A stretch of DNA of 64,000 nucleotides from Henckelia pumila. Lineage: Eukaryota; Streptophyta; Magnoliopsida; Lamiales; Gesneriaceae. The first letter of the stretch is position 1; each line of letters starts with the position of its first letter. This document shows positions 10,691 to 22,400 of the stretch, one piece after another. The notes below the pieces were generated by a model. The model did no database searches. It was given only the letters and a program-made list of their open reading frames with translations, and had not been told where the DNA came from. The position numbers and the translations under genes were made by a program. The stretch lies in assembly GCF_033568475.1 (NCBI RefSeq), contig NC_133121.1, forward strand, positions 194,938,664 through 195,002,663, given 5' to 3'.

Positions 10691-12426
10691 GAGGGATGGC
10701 AAAGGGTCGGGTCTAAACCCGGCCCCGCATCGAACCCGGCCCGGCGAGGCGGGTCCCGGGTTTTGCCAGACCCGCCCCGCCCCGCCAAAAATATATATTA
10801 ATATATAAATATAAAATATATATGTATATATATATATAATTATATTTTTATATTAAATAATCAATACTTTATTTATAATTTGAGTTTATAATATTTTTGG
10901 GTTGAAATAATTTTAATATATCATGATATTTTTAATATAAAAATATATTATTATAAAATTTTTTTAGTTTTTAATTATTAATTAAATAAAAAATAATACA
11001 TTTTAACTTGTGAGAATATTTTTTGTCCTAAATATTGTTAATATAAATTTAATGATTTTTTAATTAATTTTTTAACTTATTTAATTTTTTTATTTAATAA
11101 AATTTAAATTATATAAAATTTGGCGGGTTCAACGAGTCTAACCCGAATTGGACCCGCCGGGTTCACAGAGCGGGGCGGGTCGGGTCCAAGGGGAGGCGGG
11201 GGAGGGTCTCGGGTTTGCCCAAACCCGCCCCGAATCCGACCCGTTGTCATTCCTACTATTGGGCTTAAATAAATTATTTGGGCTAACTTTAAGTTAATGG
11301 ACTTAAGTTGAGTTATTGGGTCAGTCTAAAAGTTTATTGGGCTTAAGTCTAAGGAGTCAGCAGCGTGAACCAGTCCATGAAAAATGCATAGTCCGTAAAT
11401 ATATATTTAATTCTTGCATGTATATTTTTAAGTATGTAAAAGTATTATTTTTATATGAAATAATTAAATATATATCTACTGCAAATTTTTATGAAAATAT
11501 GATAATGAAAAATTTTATGATGTGCATGATGAAATATGTTATTTGTATGATGATGGACATGAAAAATATTTTAAGGAAGTTAAAGTGGGTGTGTGACAAT
11601 CTACCGGATTGTGGATGAGATACCTAGGCCGAAGCCCTTTCCATATGACACTGAACTGTGGGTCGAGATACTGGGGCTCGATTGCCTTTCCATATGTTTA
11701 TGATGATGCGCCTATGGATCCGAGGTCAGCCTGGTTAAGTGGCATAAGAGGTGGAGATCTCACCTTCACGTACGTTGGTTATTTGATTGATCAATCACAC
11801 ATGTTACGGTCACACGGCATGGATGCAACCTCATGAAATTTTTAAGTTATGATATGCCTTATGTATTATGTATGATGAATGTATTATGACATGATTATGC
11901 ATGATATGTTTATGTTACAGCCATGAGCTATGAATTTTAAGAATATGCATGAATATATGTAATATTATGTATATCGCATGTGTTACGTGTTGCATGTTTT
12001 TTATCATGTTATTATGAGATAGAGCGTGTTGAGCCTCTAGGATGACTAGACTTAAATGGTGTAGATGAGCAAGACTTTGACGTAGAGAATGTAGCCCCGA
12101 CTGGGGATAAAGATGTATGAGCTCTCGGCGGTCGGCTAGCCCGTGACCTATGCTATTTATGTTTCAGTGGTTTTAAATAATAATACATTTTCCGCACATG
12201 TTTTATTTATTATTTATGAGTTTATGGATTTTATGTTGAAAGTTATGGAGAGTTTAAGTTATGGTATTTTTAATGCATGGATTTTATACTTAAGAGTTTA
12301 ATTAGTGGATATTTTTATTTGCATGCAAAAATAGTAGTTATATGTAGAATATTTTATTTAAGTTTATTTTAAGTTTAAATATATTTATGTATTAATTTAT
12401 TTATTATTAGACACGTTTTATATATA

Positions 12427-12665
12427 TCTATACTATATTATAATGCTTGAAACCATTATAAAAACTGTTTTTGGTATGGTGTGATGACACCAAAATTTTC
12501 TTCTAGATTTGCCCTTTTATTGCAGCCAAATTTTCACTTTGCATCAGTTTCTCCCATTTTCTCTTCAATTGAAAATCTAACTTCTCACACACATGTATTT
12601 TCGGAGCACAAAATTTTAATATAATACATTATATTACACACGCAAAGTGTGTGCTCCGTAACTAG
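12427..12665 (+). mobile_element. Small non-autonomous Helitron (239 bp)
   Basis: The 5' end reads TCTATACTATATTATAATGC and follows an A; the 3' end is CTAG (12662-12665) followed by a T, as expected for A/T target insertion without duplication. A perfect 6-bp hairpin (ACACAC, 5-nt loop, GTGTGT; 12636-12652) lies 13 bases before the end. These are the hallmarks of plant Helitron termini. No Rep/helicase is encoded. Confidence 0.88.
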
Positions 12666-13482
12666 TATATATAATATATTAAGTATTTATTTTTAAAAAA
12701 AAATTTCAATAGTAGTAGTATGAGTCGTTTCACTATGGTTGCGCAAGTCAGTGTACTAGAGATCTTTGGGTAAAATCTTGGACTAGTTAATAGGATGTTC
12801 TAATCACGCCTGATCTAATGTCTGTTATTTGAGTTTCTGCTTCTGCTGTTTTGAGCTTTTCTGCTTCGTGTTCTTCTTCTGTTGTTGATGCGCAAAGTCG
12901 TTTTGTTAAAACACCGAAACTTAGGCAATTGATTTCTTAACAATTTAGCTCTATAGATCCTTACAAAATTTTAATACATAAAAAACTTTTGAAAAAATCT
13001 ATTCATTCAGTTTAGATACAAAAAAAATAAAAACCAAAGTATTTTGGTATTTCAATATTTTTGAAAACTAAATCCTTATCTAATATGCACATATTTTGTT
13101 AATTTTTATCTCATCATAATAATTAATTTTACAAAAACATCATCATAGAATTTATCAAGTGTGTACAAACCAAGGACAAGGTTGAAAATACACAATGAAA
13201 AATTTTGACCTTGATTCACACTTTTATAATTGGTATAATATATAGATTAGATTAATCTAGATTTTCACAAAAATGGCCTTGACAAAGATTGCAGAAAATT
13301 AAGACAACATGGTTAACATCAAATTAAATATCTATGTTCTTTTTGGGTTCATTTTTCCTATGTTTTTTGAGTTTATATCCATATTTTTACAATTAGTAAA
13401 AACTTAATCCCAAAATAAATCTCCTGGCTGCTGCACCTAAACCACACACCTTACATTAATGTTACAAGTCACATTTGCTAAA
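12666..13482. other. 3' flank of the metallophosphoesterase gene
   Basis: AT-rich, no open frame of note and no recognised repeat. The part nearest 13482 is presumably the 3' UTR of the minus-strand gene; no clear polyadenylation signal could be chosen among several A-rich candidates. Confidence 0.5.
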
Positions 13483-16373
13483 TCAATGAGTTACTGATCC
13501 ATTAACGACTGGCTCTCCTTCAGGTTTTACTGTTCGTTCAACGACAAAGCGGTCGACGATTCTTACAGTGTTGACAGGATCTTGCTGAGAGGAAACCGAT
13601 CGCCATTTGCTCGGATGCTTTCTGAGGTAGCCAAGGCTTTGTGGCTGTTTCAACTCTCTCTCCCAGCTAGGATCCAGCTTCCACTCCTTCGGAACCTGCA
13701 AAAAAAACAGGAGATTGAGCTGGGAATTCAGATTTCATATTAATCAGACTGTCAAAAAATGTGCACCATTGGTTTTTATACTTTATCGACTGCAAGGGTG
13801 AAAACTTCAAGATCGCCTTTCGGGTCTATGTGGAATCGTGTGAATGACTTGTAGTTAGCAATGCGCAGGGATGAGAATGCTTCGTCAAAGTGTATGTGAA
13901 GCCAATTGATGCAGATATAGAGGTAGCTCCCAAAAATCAATGACACGATGGGGGTCGAAAAGACCCAGAAGTAAAGGAAGACGGAAGCATAATAAATCGC
14001 AGCACCTCCTCGGGGAAGTGAATCCATCCCATTCTTGCAGATGTTCTTCCTGGTGACAGCCATCACCTGAAAATTGGTTGGCATAAAGCAAAAAATAAAT
14101 TAGGGATTCGGAGAGAAGCATGACTATGAGTCCTTTTTATGCCAATCTGGAGCATACATATAAACCTTAAAAATTAAGGTAAATCAATGCCCTTCGTATA
14201 CCATTGCATGTGGCATAGAAAAATCCAAGACACGGATGAGTCAGCAAAGCATTCTCACCTCAGGCACATCAAAAGCGGACATCAGGTACTTGATGCATGC
14301 TGGATATAGACCGAAAGTCCATTGCTCCATGCGTGCTCTGAGGCCTGTTGGGTCCGGAAAGTGCTCACTCTCAACAGATCGATACCACTCATACAAAGTG
14401 TGATAACCTGCGGCACTTTAAATTGCTTAGGTGACAGTGGGTACCATCAATGAAGTATCAACGGAAATGTGAGTATGGTATCAACAAACAGTTAGTTAAA
14501 AAATAGAAATTTAAAATATGCCATGGAATGGCTGATGGTTAGACAAAGTTCAACATGTATGTCCATAAAAGAACGAAAACTGAATCAAAAAATTAAAAGA
14601 AAAATATCCCACAGACCAACATGCAAATTTCTTACTCGGAAAAAAAAAATTTAATTTATTGATGGAATGAAACCATCATCACCTGCATTTGCCAATAACT
14701 TATGCCTGATACATGTCTCAATCCCCAATTCCAAAAGCAACATTAAAATCAACGCAGCAGTCAGGTGCGCAGACACATGGAGTATGCCGATGATTATTCT
14801 TCTCTTTCGAGACACTTTTGAGGGCACAAAGGTGATGGCAGTAACTAACAATAAAAGAGCCCCGGCTGAGGACACATACGACCATCCCAGCATATAGATG
14901 AAAGCATCCCATACCGTGCCAAAGAAGCTTCTTAGATGGCCAGAAAATGTATCGTCTCGTAAGATATGTCCTAGCTTACACTAGAAAACGAAAGGAAACT
15001 GGTGAGACATCCGTTAATTGAACATACTGTGATAATGTTGCTAAATGTTTACCTGTGGAAACATGGAAAAGGCCAAGATGAAATATAAAAAGCCACCTAT
15101 TGTATCAAACTGCCAATTTTTCTTCCGAAACTTCAATATATTCCCTAAAGCAATCTGCACAAAATTTCAATAAGAAATAGTTTCGAATATGATAAAAAGG
15201 ATAGCAATTTACAAATAGTTTGTATCACAAAACTGTTGATGCACCCTGCTTGAGTCTTCAAACGAAGGGTAAGATGCCTTGCTTTCATATGGCGTCCCAT
15301 ACAAATTGTTGAAATTACTAAAGACATGAGTGGGATGCAAAAATGCCCCACCACAACCATTAACAAGTAAATGTTGCACATGTACGGGCTTCTCTGACTG
15401 CACATATGAATGGCGCATGTAATGATGCAAGTCTCCTGCCATTCTGAGCTTACACCTTCCTTTCAAATAGTCGCATATTAGATGGGTAACATTCTTCCCA
15501 CTCACGTCTTCCCAGTACCAGTCAAGAAGCCAATTAGGTTCATGGGTCATTATAATCACAGAATCAGAGTCTCCAACCTGAAAAACAAATAAGAACAAGT
15601 CAAGAAAGACCTTGGACAATGCTGAGTTGGAAGTCTCTTAAGTCCAATTTCATAACCTTCAGAAATCGTATGTTAACATCGACATCAAGGATAAGATATT
15701 AAGATAAATTCTTTATTGAGATGTTGGATGATGCCCAAAATCTGCTAATTCAAACCAGAGACCCAAGGTGCACTGTAACTTATAGTAACCGAGACATCCA
15801 CTCAAATTTTGTTATTAAATCAATCAATTAATTTCCGCCATGTCCTCTTCACATATGACCATGTCTTTCTCTCCTCAATCAGCTCTCATGCCTTTTCTCC
15901 TCCATTAAGGTTCATGTGGTCATGCCTTTTCTCTTCAATCATCATTCCTTGTTCTATATTTCATAGACAACATTTTCTTTTTCATCCACCTCCAGCTCAT
16001 CCATGATAATTTGTCTAGTACCAAGCTTGGGCTTCTCTAAACCCCAAGAGGGTAAAAGAAATCTCGACCTACTGGGCTATAGCAACCATATGCCTTTCGT
16101 ACTAGTCCGCTGGGGACTGAAAGTAGAACAACATTTAAAGCCATTTGGAGCTCAATGTTAACCGATTTCCTAAACCACATGCCTTTTTTACTGATTTTTT
16201 TCATGCCTTTCTTTCAATTTTGAAAAATCTTAATTTTACAAAACAAATTAAATATTTAAGACAACAAATCCAGGGATGGATTTTGATTTCAAAAATTGTT
16301 TGTTTTTGAATCAAATATTCATTAAAACAGTAAGAATTTCACGGAAGGCACGTCATCATCATCATCATCATCA

Positions 16374-16419
<46 letters not shown>

Positions 16420-19400
16420 TCTTTGCCTTGTAGCATGGAATTCAGAATCTGGCCAGAATTACAGAGAGAGCAACAATAGATTACAAAATTATATGCCAAA
16501 CTAATGAATCATGAAATGTCCATTTTTGTTTCCTTCAAATTTTACCTAAATTATTTGAATGGGATTTGATTTTCTTTCAACATTGAGGACCAAGCTTTTA
16601 CCTGATGAAGAGAAATAGCTTCATAATCAAGGAACTTTTTATCCTCCATTTTAAATTAATTAATTTCAACACCAAACATAGATCATTGTGGATCACACAT
16701 TGTTCTCACGACAAAATAAGCACATATATTTGAAGGAAATTTGTTGAGAAATTCAAAAGATTGGATTAGATTCTTCCAGAATTGCTCCTAATAATTTGTC
16801 TTTTATGTTTAGAAATATAATATGTAATTAGTCATTTGCAATCTTTCCTAGAATATATTTATTTTCTTCCTAGAATAGATGTTATTCTATTCCTAGGATA
16901 GATTATTAGAGTTGTATATATGATGTACTTGTGTATCAAAAGATATAGCGTGAGAAATCAAAAAGAGTATTCCTCTTTATGGCATCAGAGACAGGTTAGG
17001 GTTCTGCAAAATTTTTCCGATCTACTCACTGCCTAAACACTATCAGCCGTCCCTTCAATTTCATTCATACATTTTTTACCTATCTTCATCATGTATGAAA
17101 CATTTGAAAATATCCGCAAAGAAACCGTTGTTGTTAAGTCTGAAAATCAAAGCAATCAAACTTTTGGGGAGTTTCAAAATGTACAAGTCTCGTACAAAAC
17201 TGAATGGGCGAAATTACTTGAAATGGTCTCAAATTGTGAAGACATTTCTGAAAGGCAAGGGGAAGATTAGCCACTTGTTAGGCGAGTCCCCGACCCCTAA
17301 GGATCCCAAGTTCATTGTTTGGGAAGAAGAAGACTCTATGATTATGTCATGACTTTGGAATTCGATGACGCCAGAGGTGTGTGGACCATATATGTTTCTC
17401 ACTACAGCGAAGGAAATTTGGGAAGCAGTAACACAGACATACTCCAAGGTCAAAGATGTTGCATTAATCTATGAGGTTAAGACAAAACTCTCAACAACCA
17501 AGCAAGGTAATTTATCCATCATTGAATACTATAATGTAATGAAAGGATTTTGGTTGGAGTTAGATTATTATCAAGATTTCAAGATGAAATGTAGCGAGAA
17601 TGCTGTAACTCTTAAACAATGTGGAAAGAGAGAGAATTTTTGAGTTTTTGGCAGGACTTAACATGGAATTTGACCAAGTTAGAGTCCAAATCCTTGGAAG
17701 GGATACACTGCCATCGCTCAATGAAGCCTTTTCTCTCATAAGGGCAGAATGCCAAGTTCCAATCCAGAAGGGTCTGCTATGATGATCACAGAAACGAAAA
17801 CTCCAAGTGAAGCCCTAAATGTTGCTGAAGCAAAGAAAAATGGACAGAGATCCACTTACAAAGACAATCTGTGGTGCAATTATTTCAAGAAAAAAGGGCA
17901 CACGAAAGAAAATTGCTGGAAACTTCATGGAAAACCCCCGTCGATGAGCCAAGGTGGAGGCTATAGAGGAAATCAAGTAAAAGGCCAAGCACATCACACT
18001 AATATGGAAGGACTAGTTCATGATCAACAAATTACTGAGAATGGAGGGTTCAACATAGAGGAAATTGAAAGGCTAAGAAACTTCCTCAACAATCTTGAGA
18101 AGCCTTCTGGATCATGCTTTCTTGCTCAGAATGGTAAAATCCTAAAATCTTGTGCCTTTAGTGCCTCAAACAAATGCAATTCTGCCACCTGGGTCATTGA
18201 CTCGGGTGCAACAGATCACATGACATACTCTGCAAGCTGTTTCACCACCTATCAGCCATGTTCTAGCAATAGAAAAATCAAAGTTGCTGATGGTTCATTA
18301 ATCACAGTTGCTGGTCAAGGAACAGTGGTTCTTTCTTCTTCATTCATTCTTAAAGACATGTTACATGTCCCCAGACTTTCTGTTAATTTATTATCCATCA
18401 CTAAATAACTCAAGATTTGGATTGTCATGTGACATTTTTCAATGATCATTGTATTTTCCAGGACCAAACTATGGGGAGGATGATTGGGCAAGCTAGAGCA
18501 ATGGAAGGGCTGTATCTTCTTAAAGACAAGGATAGCTGTAGTGATCCCTCGTCCCTTTCTTTAATTTCTGTCAATTCAAATAAAGATGAGATTTGGAATC
18601 ATCATCGTCGTCTAGGACATCCTTCATTCACAGCCCTAAAGAGAATGTTTCCCTCTTTGTTTAGAAATATTAATGTCGAGTCTTTTCATTGTGAAGTATG
18701 TGAATTTTCAAAGCACCATCGAGTGCCATTTCCTGTGAGCAACACAAGATCTTTATCACCTTTTGTCTTAATTCACTCTGACATATGGGGACCGTCAAGA
18801 ATTTCCAACATTTCAGGGGCTAAAGGGTTTGTAACGTTTATTGATGATTGCACTCGAATGACTTGGGTATATCTCCTTAAACAAAAATCAGATGTGAGTC
18901 ATGTTCTCCCAGTTTTCTTTAACATGATAAAAACACAATTTGGAGTAAACATTAGAGGTATTAGGACAGACAATGCTAGGGACTATTTCAATCAAGCATT
19001 GTCATCATATTTTGAAAAAGAAGGCATTGTTCACCAATCTTCATGTGTTGACACTCCACAACAAAACGGAGTCGCCGAAAGAAAAAATAGACATCTTCTT
19101 GAAGTAACCCGAGCCTTACTTTTCCAAAATCATGTTCCAAAAAGCTATTGGGGAGAGGCAGTTTTAACCTCTGCATATTTAATCAATCGGTTGCCCTCTA
19201 GAGTCATTGACTTCAAAAGTCCCTTGAACTATATGTCAGAGTTCTTTCCTAACAATAATTTCTACTCAAAAATACCCCCAAAGATCTTCGGTCGTGTTTC
19301 CTATGTTCACATTCACAAATATCAGCGGAGTAAACTCGACCCAAGGGCCCTTAGATGCATCTTTGTAGGTTATTCTACCACACAAAAGGGATACAAATGC

Positions 19401-22400
19401 TATTATCCTTCCTCTAGAAAAATTTGTGTCCAAAGACGTCACATTTGGCGAGAAACAGTCGTTTTTTGGCCCAGCTAATCTTCAGGGGGAGCATAGCCAA
19501 AAGAAAGATGAATATGATGAATTCGATCTGTTTTCTTTACCCATTCCAGTCACAAAAGGACAAAAACCAGAAACACCAGCCAATAAAACAAGAACAGAAA
19601 TTGAACCTGTTGAACTTACAATGGTCAATCCAAGTCCAAATTCCCATTCCAGTTCAACATTGCATCTGGATATTGAATCTTCTCAAATAAACCCACGTGG
19701 AACCACTATAGATCGTCCATTACAGGTCTATACAAGGAGATTACAGCCCAACCCAATGTCTCAGCAGATCCATGAGTCCGAACCCATACAAGGTACTGAA
19801 ACTCATTCTCATTCACCTTTTTTTCCTACTATTGTTGATACTGAGCAACCTATAGCTATTAGGAAAGGTAAACGAAAATGTACTGAAACTTCATTGTATC
19901 CTATAACTCATTACATAACCTTCAAAAACTTTTCTCCTTCACATAGAGCTTTTCTCACTAAAATAAACACCATCCAAATTCCACGAACCTTTCATGAGGC
20001 ACTAGGAAATAAGAATTGAGAGGATGCTTGTTACGGCCCAAATATGCAAGAGGTTCTAAGATACTGGGCCTAACCAAATCAAGCCCATTAAGAGAAACGT
20101 TTATTCTAGAAACAAATAACTTGAGGAAGGGGAAACAGTATTATAAAGGGAAGGAATACATTGAGGGAAAGCATTTTTGTTAATTGGTTTCGAAGGTTAA
20201 TACTAGCGTTTGCTAGGGACTAGCGTGAGCTAGGGTTGTACAGAGATCATCTCTGGGTTTTTCTTTACTATAATTCTCTTCTATTATATATATAAATTGT
20301 GGTTCCTAACAATTGGTCCGACCTGCCGGATCTTAGTCGGAAAGGTAACGGCAACCACAATTTGAGTAGAGTGTCAAAGATGAAACTGCCAATTTCAGAC
20401 GTGGAGCTGGAAAAACAACTCACAAAAGCTGGGAAAGCTCTTCATCAGCCTCCTTCATCATCGGACAAACTCCTCCGTCTCCTTGATCAAGCTGAGAAGC
20501 TTCTATCGAAAGTCGAGCAGTCACCGTGTAAATCTATGCTATCGGCTCTTTCACCACTGATGGATGTATTGGGGACGACAGAATTCCTCAAGCATTCTGA
20601 TGTTGATGTAAAGGTAGGAGCAGCTTCTTGCATTAGTGAGATTATTAGAATTACGGCACCGGAGGCTCCTTACAATGATTACAAAATGAAAGAGGTTTTC
20701 TATTTGATAGTATCGGCTTTTGAGGATTTCACGGACATTGCTAGCAGATCTAATTTCAAAAGGGTAACCATTCTCGAAACCATGGCTAAGGTAAGGTACT
20801 GTCTGATCATGTTGGATTTAGAAATGGCTGAGACGATTATTGAGATGCTTAAATACTTCCTTAGATTTATAAATGTTCATCATTCAGAAATATTTTTAAG
20901 GCAATGGAGACAGTGATGACTCTTGTTTTTGAAGAAAGTGAGGATATGGATATAACGTTGATTTTACCCACAATTATGGCTGCCATGAAAAGGAGTAATG
21001 AAGGGATACTGTCAAATGCAAAAAAATTGGTGGCGCAGGTTGTCCAGAACTGTGCAGAGAAACTTAAAACTTATTTACCCCAAGCACTGAAAACGATAGA
21101 GCAAGAGGGAGTTGAGGAGGTAGAAGAGTGTTGAGAAGTTTATTTAGGAAAGATATGATTTTATTTTATTTTATAGAAATAAAATATCTCACAGATTTTG
21201 TGGGATATTATTCTGATTTGTTTTTTATCTATTTAAAGTGTATCTATCGTTAAGTTTGTATAGACTGAAAATAAGAATTAATAAAAAGATTTTTCCTCTC
21301 CTATCTATCATGTTCTATCGTATTCTGTAAAATCAACATGATATCAAAGCCATAGACGGTCATGAACTTTAAGGCAGCAATGGTCGGCGCTACTGGTGGT
21401 CCTGAATCCGGCAGCTCCAGCGGCGGATCTCAAACTGCAGGCCTGTCTCTCTCCGATACATCCCTGCAGATCACGATCCATAAATTAAATGGCAAGAACT
21501 ACCTTGAGTGGGCGCAATCTGTGCGTCTTGTCATCGATGGCAAAGGAAAGCTAGGATATTTGACCGGTGAAATGAAAGCTCCACAAAAATCTGATGCAAA
21601 GTTCACTCAGTAGAGATCTGAAAACTTACTGGTCATGGCATGGCTCATTAATTCCATGGATCCCCTAATTGGCAAACCTTTTATGTTTCTGCCCACTGTC
21701 CGTGATATTTGGGAGGCCGTACGAGAGACGTACTCTGACTTGGAGAATTATTCTCAATTATATGAGCTGACCACTCGCATGTGGCAAATCAAACAAGGCA
21801 GTAGGGATGTCCCAACCTACTACAATGAGTTGATGGTTATCTGGCAAGAGCTGGACCTCCTCGACGGGGAGGAATGGGAATGCAACAAAGACAGCGTGCG
21901 CTACAAGAAAAAAATTGAGCACAGTAGGGTGTTTGTGTTTCTTGCTGGCTTAAACAAAGACCTTGACGAGGTTCGAGGTCGCATACTTGGGCGCAAACCT
22001 CTGCCCAGTATTCGAGAAGTTTTCTCAGAGATTCGGCGTGAAGAAGCTCGTCGCCATGTGATGCTAAAGCCTGCTGAAATACCACTGGAAACTGAAGGAT
22101 CAGCCCTTGTTAGCAAGGAGAATTGGGCAGACAGACGAGTTAGCAAGGAGAATTGGGCAGATAGACGTGATGAAAAATCAAAGCCATGGTGTGAAAAGTG
22201 TAAAAAACCCTGGCATACCATTGAAACATGCTGGGAAATTCATGGGAAACCAGCACATCTCAAGAAAAAACCAGTCAACCATTACAGGCATAATACTGGT
22301 AGTCGTGCCCTTCAAACAAGTGCGGATGACTCTGGACAGCAATCATCGCCCTTGGAAACTCTTCCTCTCACAAAGGATCAGCTTGAGCACCTGTACAAAT

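Larger units (their letters stand above)
9926..11254. mobile_element. hAT-type MITE, host of a nested MITE
   Basis: Flanking 8-bp duplications are ACTATTGG (9918-9925 and 11255-11262). The left end reads GAGGGATGGCAAAGGGTCGG once the inner insertion is removed; the right end, reverse complemented, reads AGGAATGACAACGGGTCGG. The interior right of the insertion is AT-rich with GGCGGG/CCCGCC-rich ends. It is about 564 bp without the inner element. No coding capacity. Confidence 0.88.
7503..12426 (+). mobile_element. 3' end of a second Ty3/gypsy element: pol tail plus long LTR
   Basis: The stretch begins with the end of a pol reading frame (7503-7628), then a GAGGACGAAATTC word and a purine tract (TTAAGGGGCGAAAG, 7654-7667), then an LTR starting TGTAACG at 7669. 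This is the usual 3' layout of plant chromovirus-type elements with long LTRs. The LTR body carries a pyrimidine-rich leader-like part near 8190-8280 and extends to about 12426, enlarged by three MITE insertions. Its 3' end is not clear; a Helitron begins at 12427. Without the MITEs the LTR is about 2.7 kb. Confidence 0.7.

Noticed and set aside
10432..10716. Open frame beginning with a long isoleucine run
   Set aside because: It is an ATT microsatellite plus GC-rich MITE end, with no domain.
7669..12426. Possible host gene because of the CTAGCCGCCGCACACACC leader-like sequence near 8220
   Set aside because: The preceding integrase tail and purine tract mark it as the transcribed part of a long Ty3 LTR; no coding frame follows.
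16276..16479. Histidine/isoleucine-rich open frame
   Set aside because: Produced by the CAT/ATT microsatellite in intron 9.
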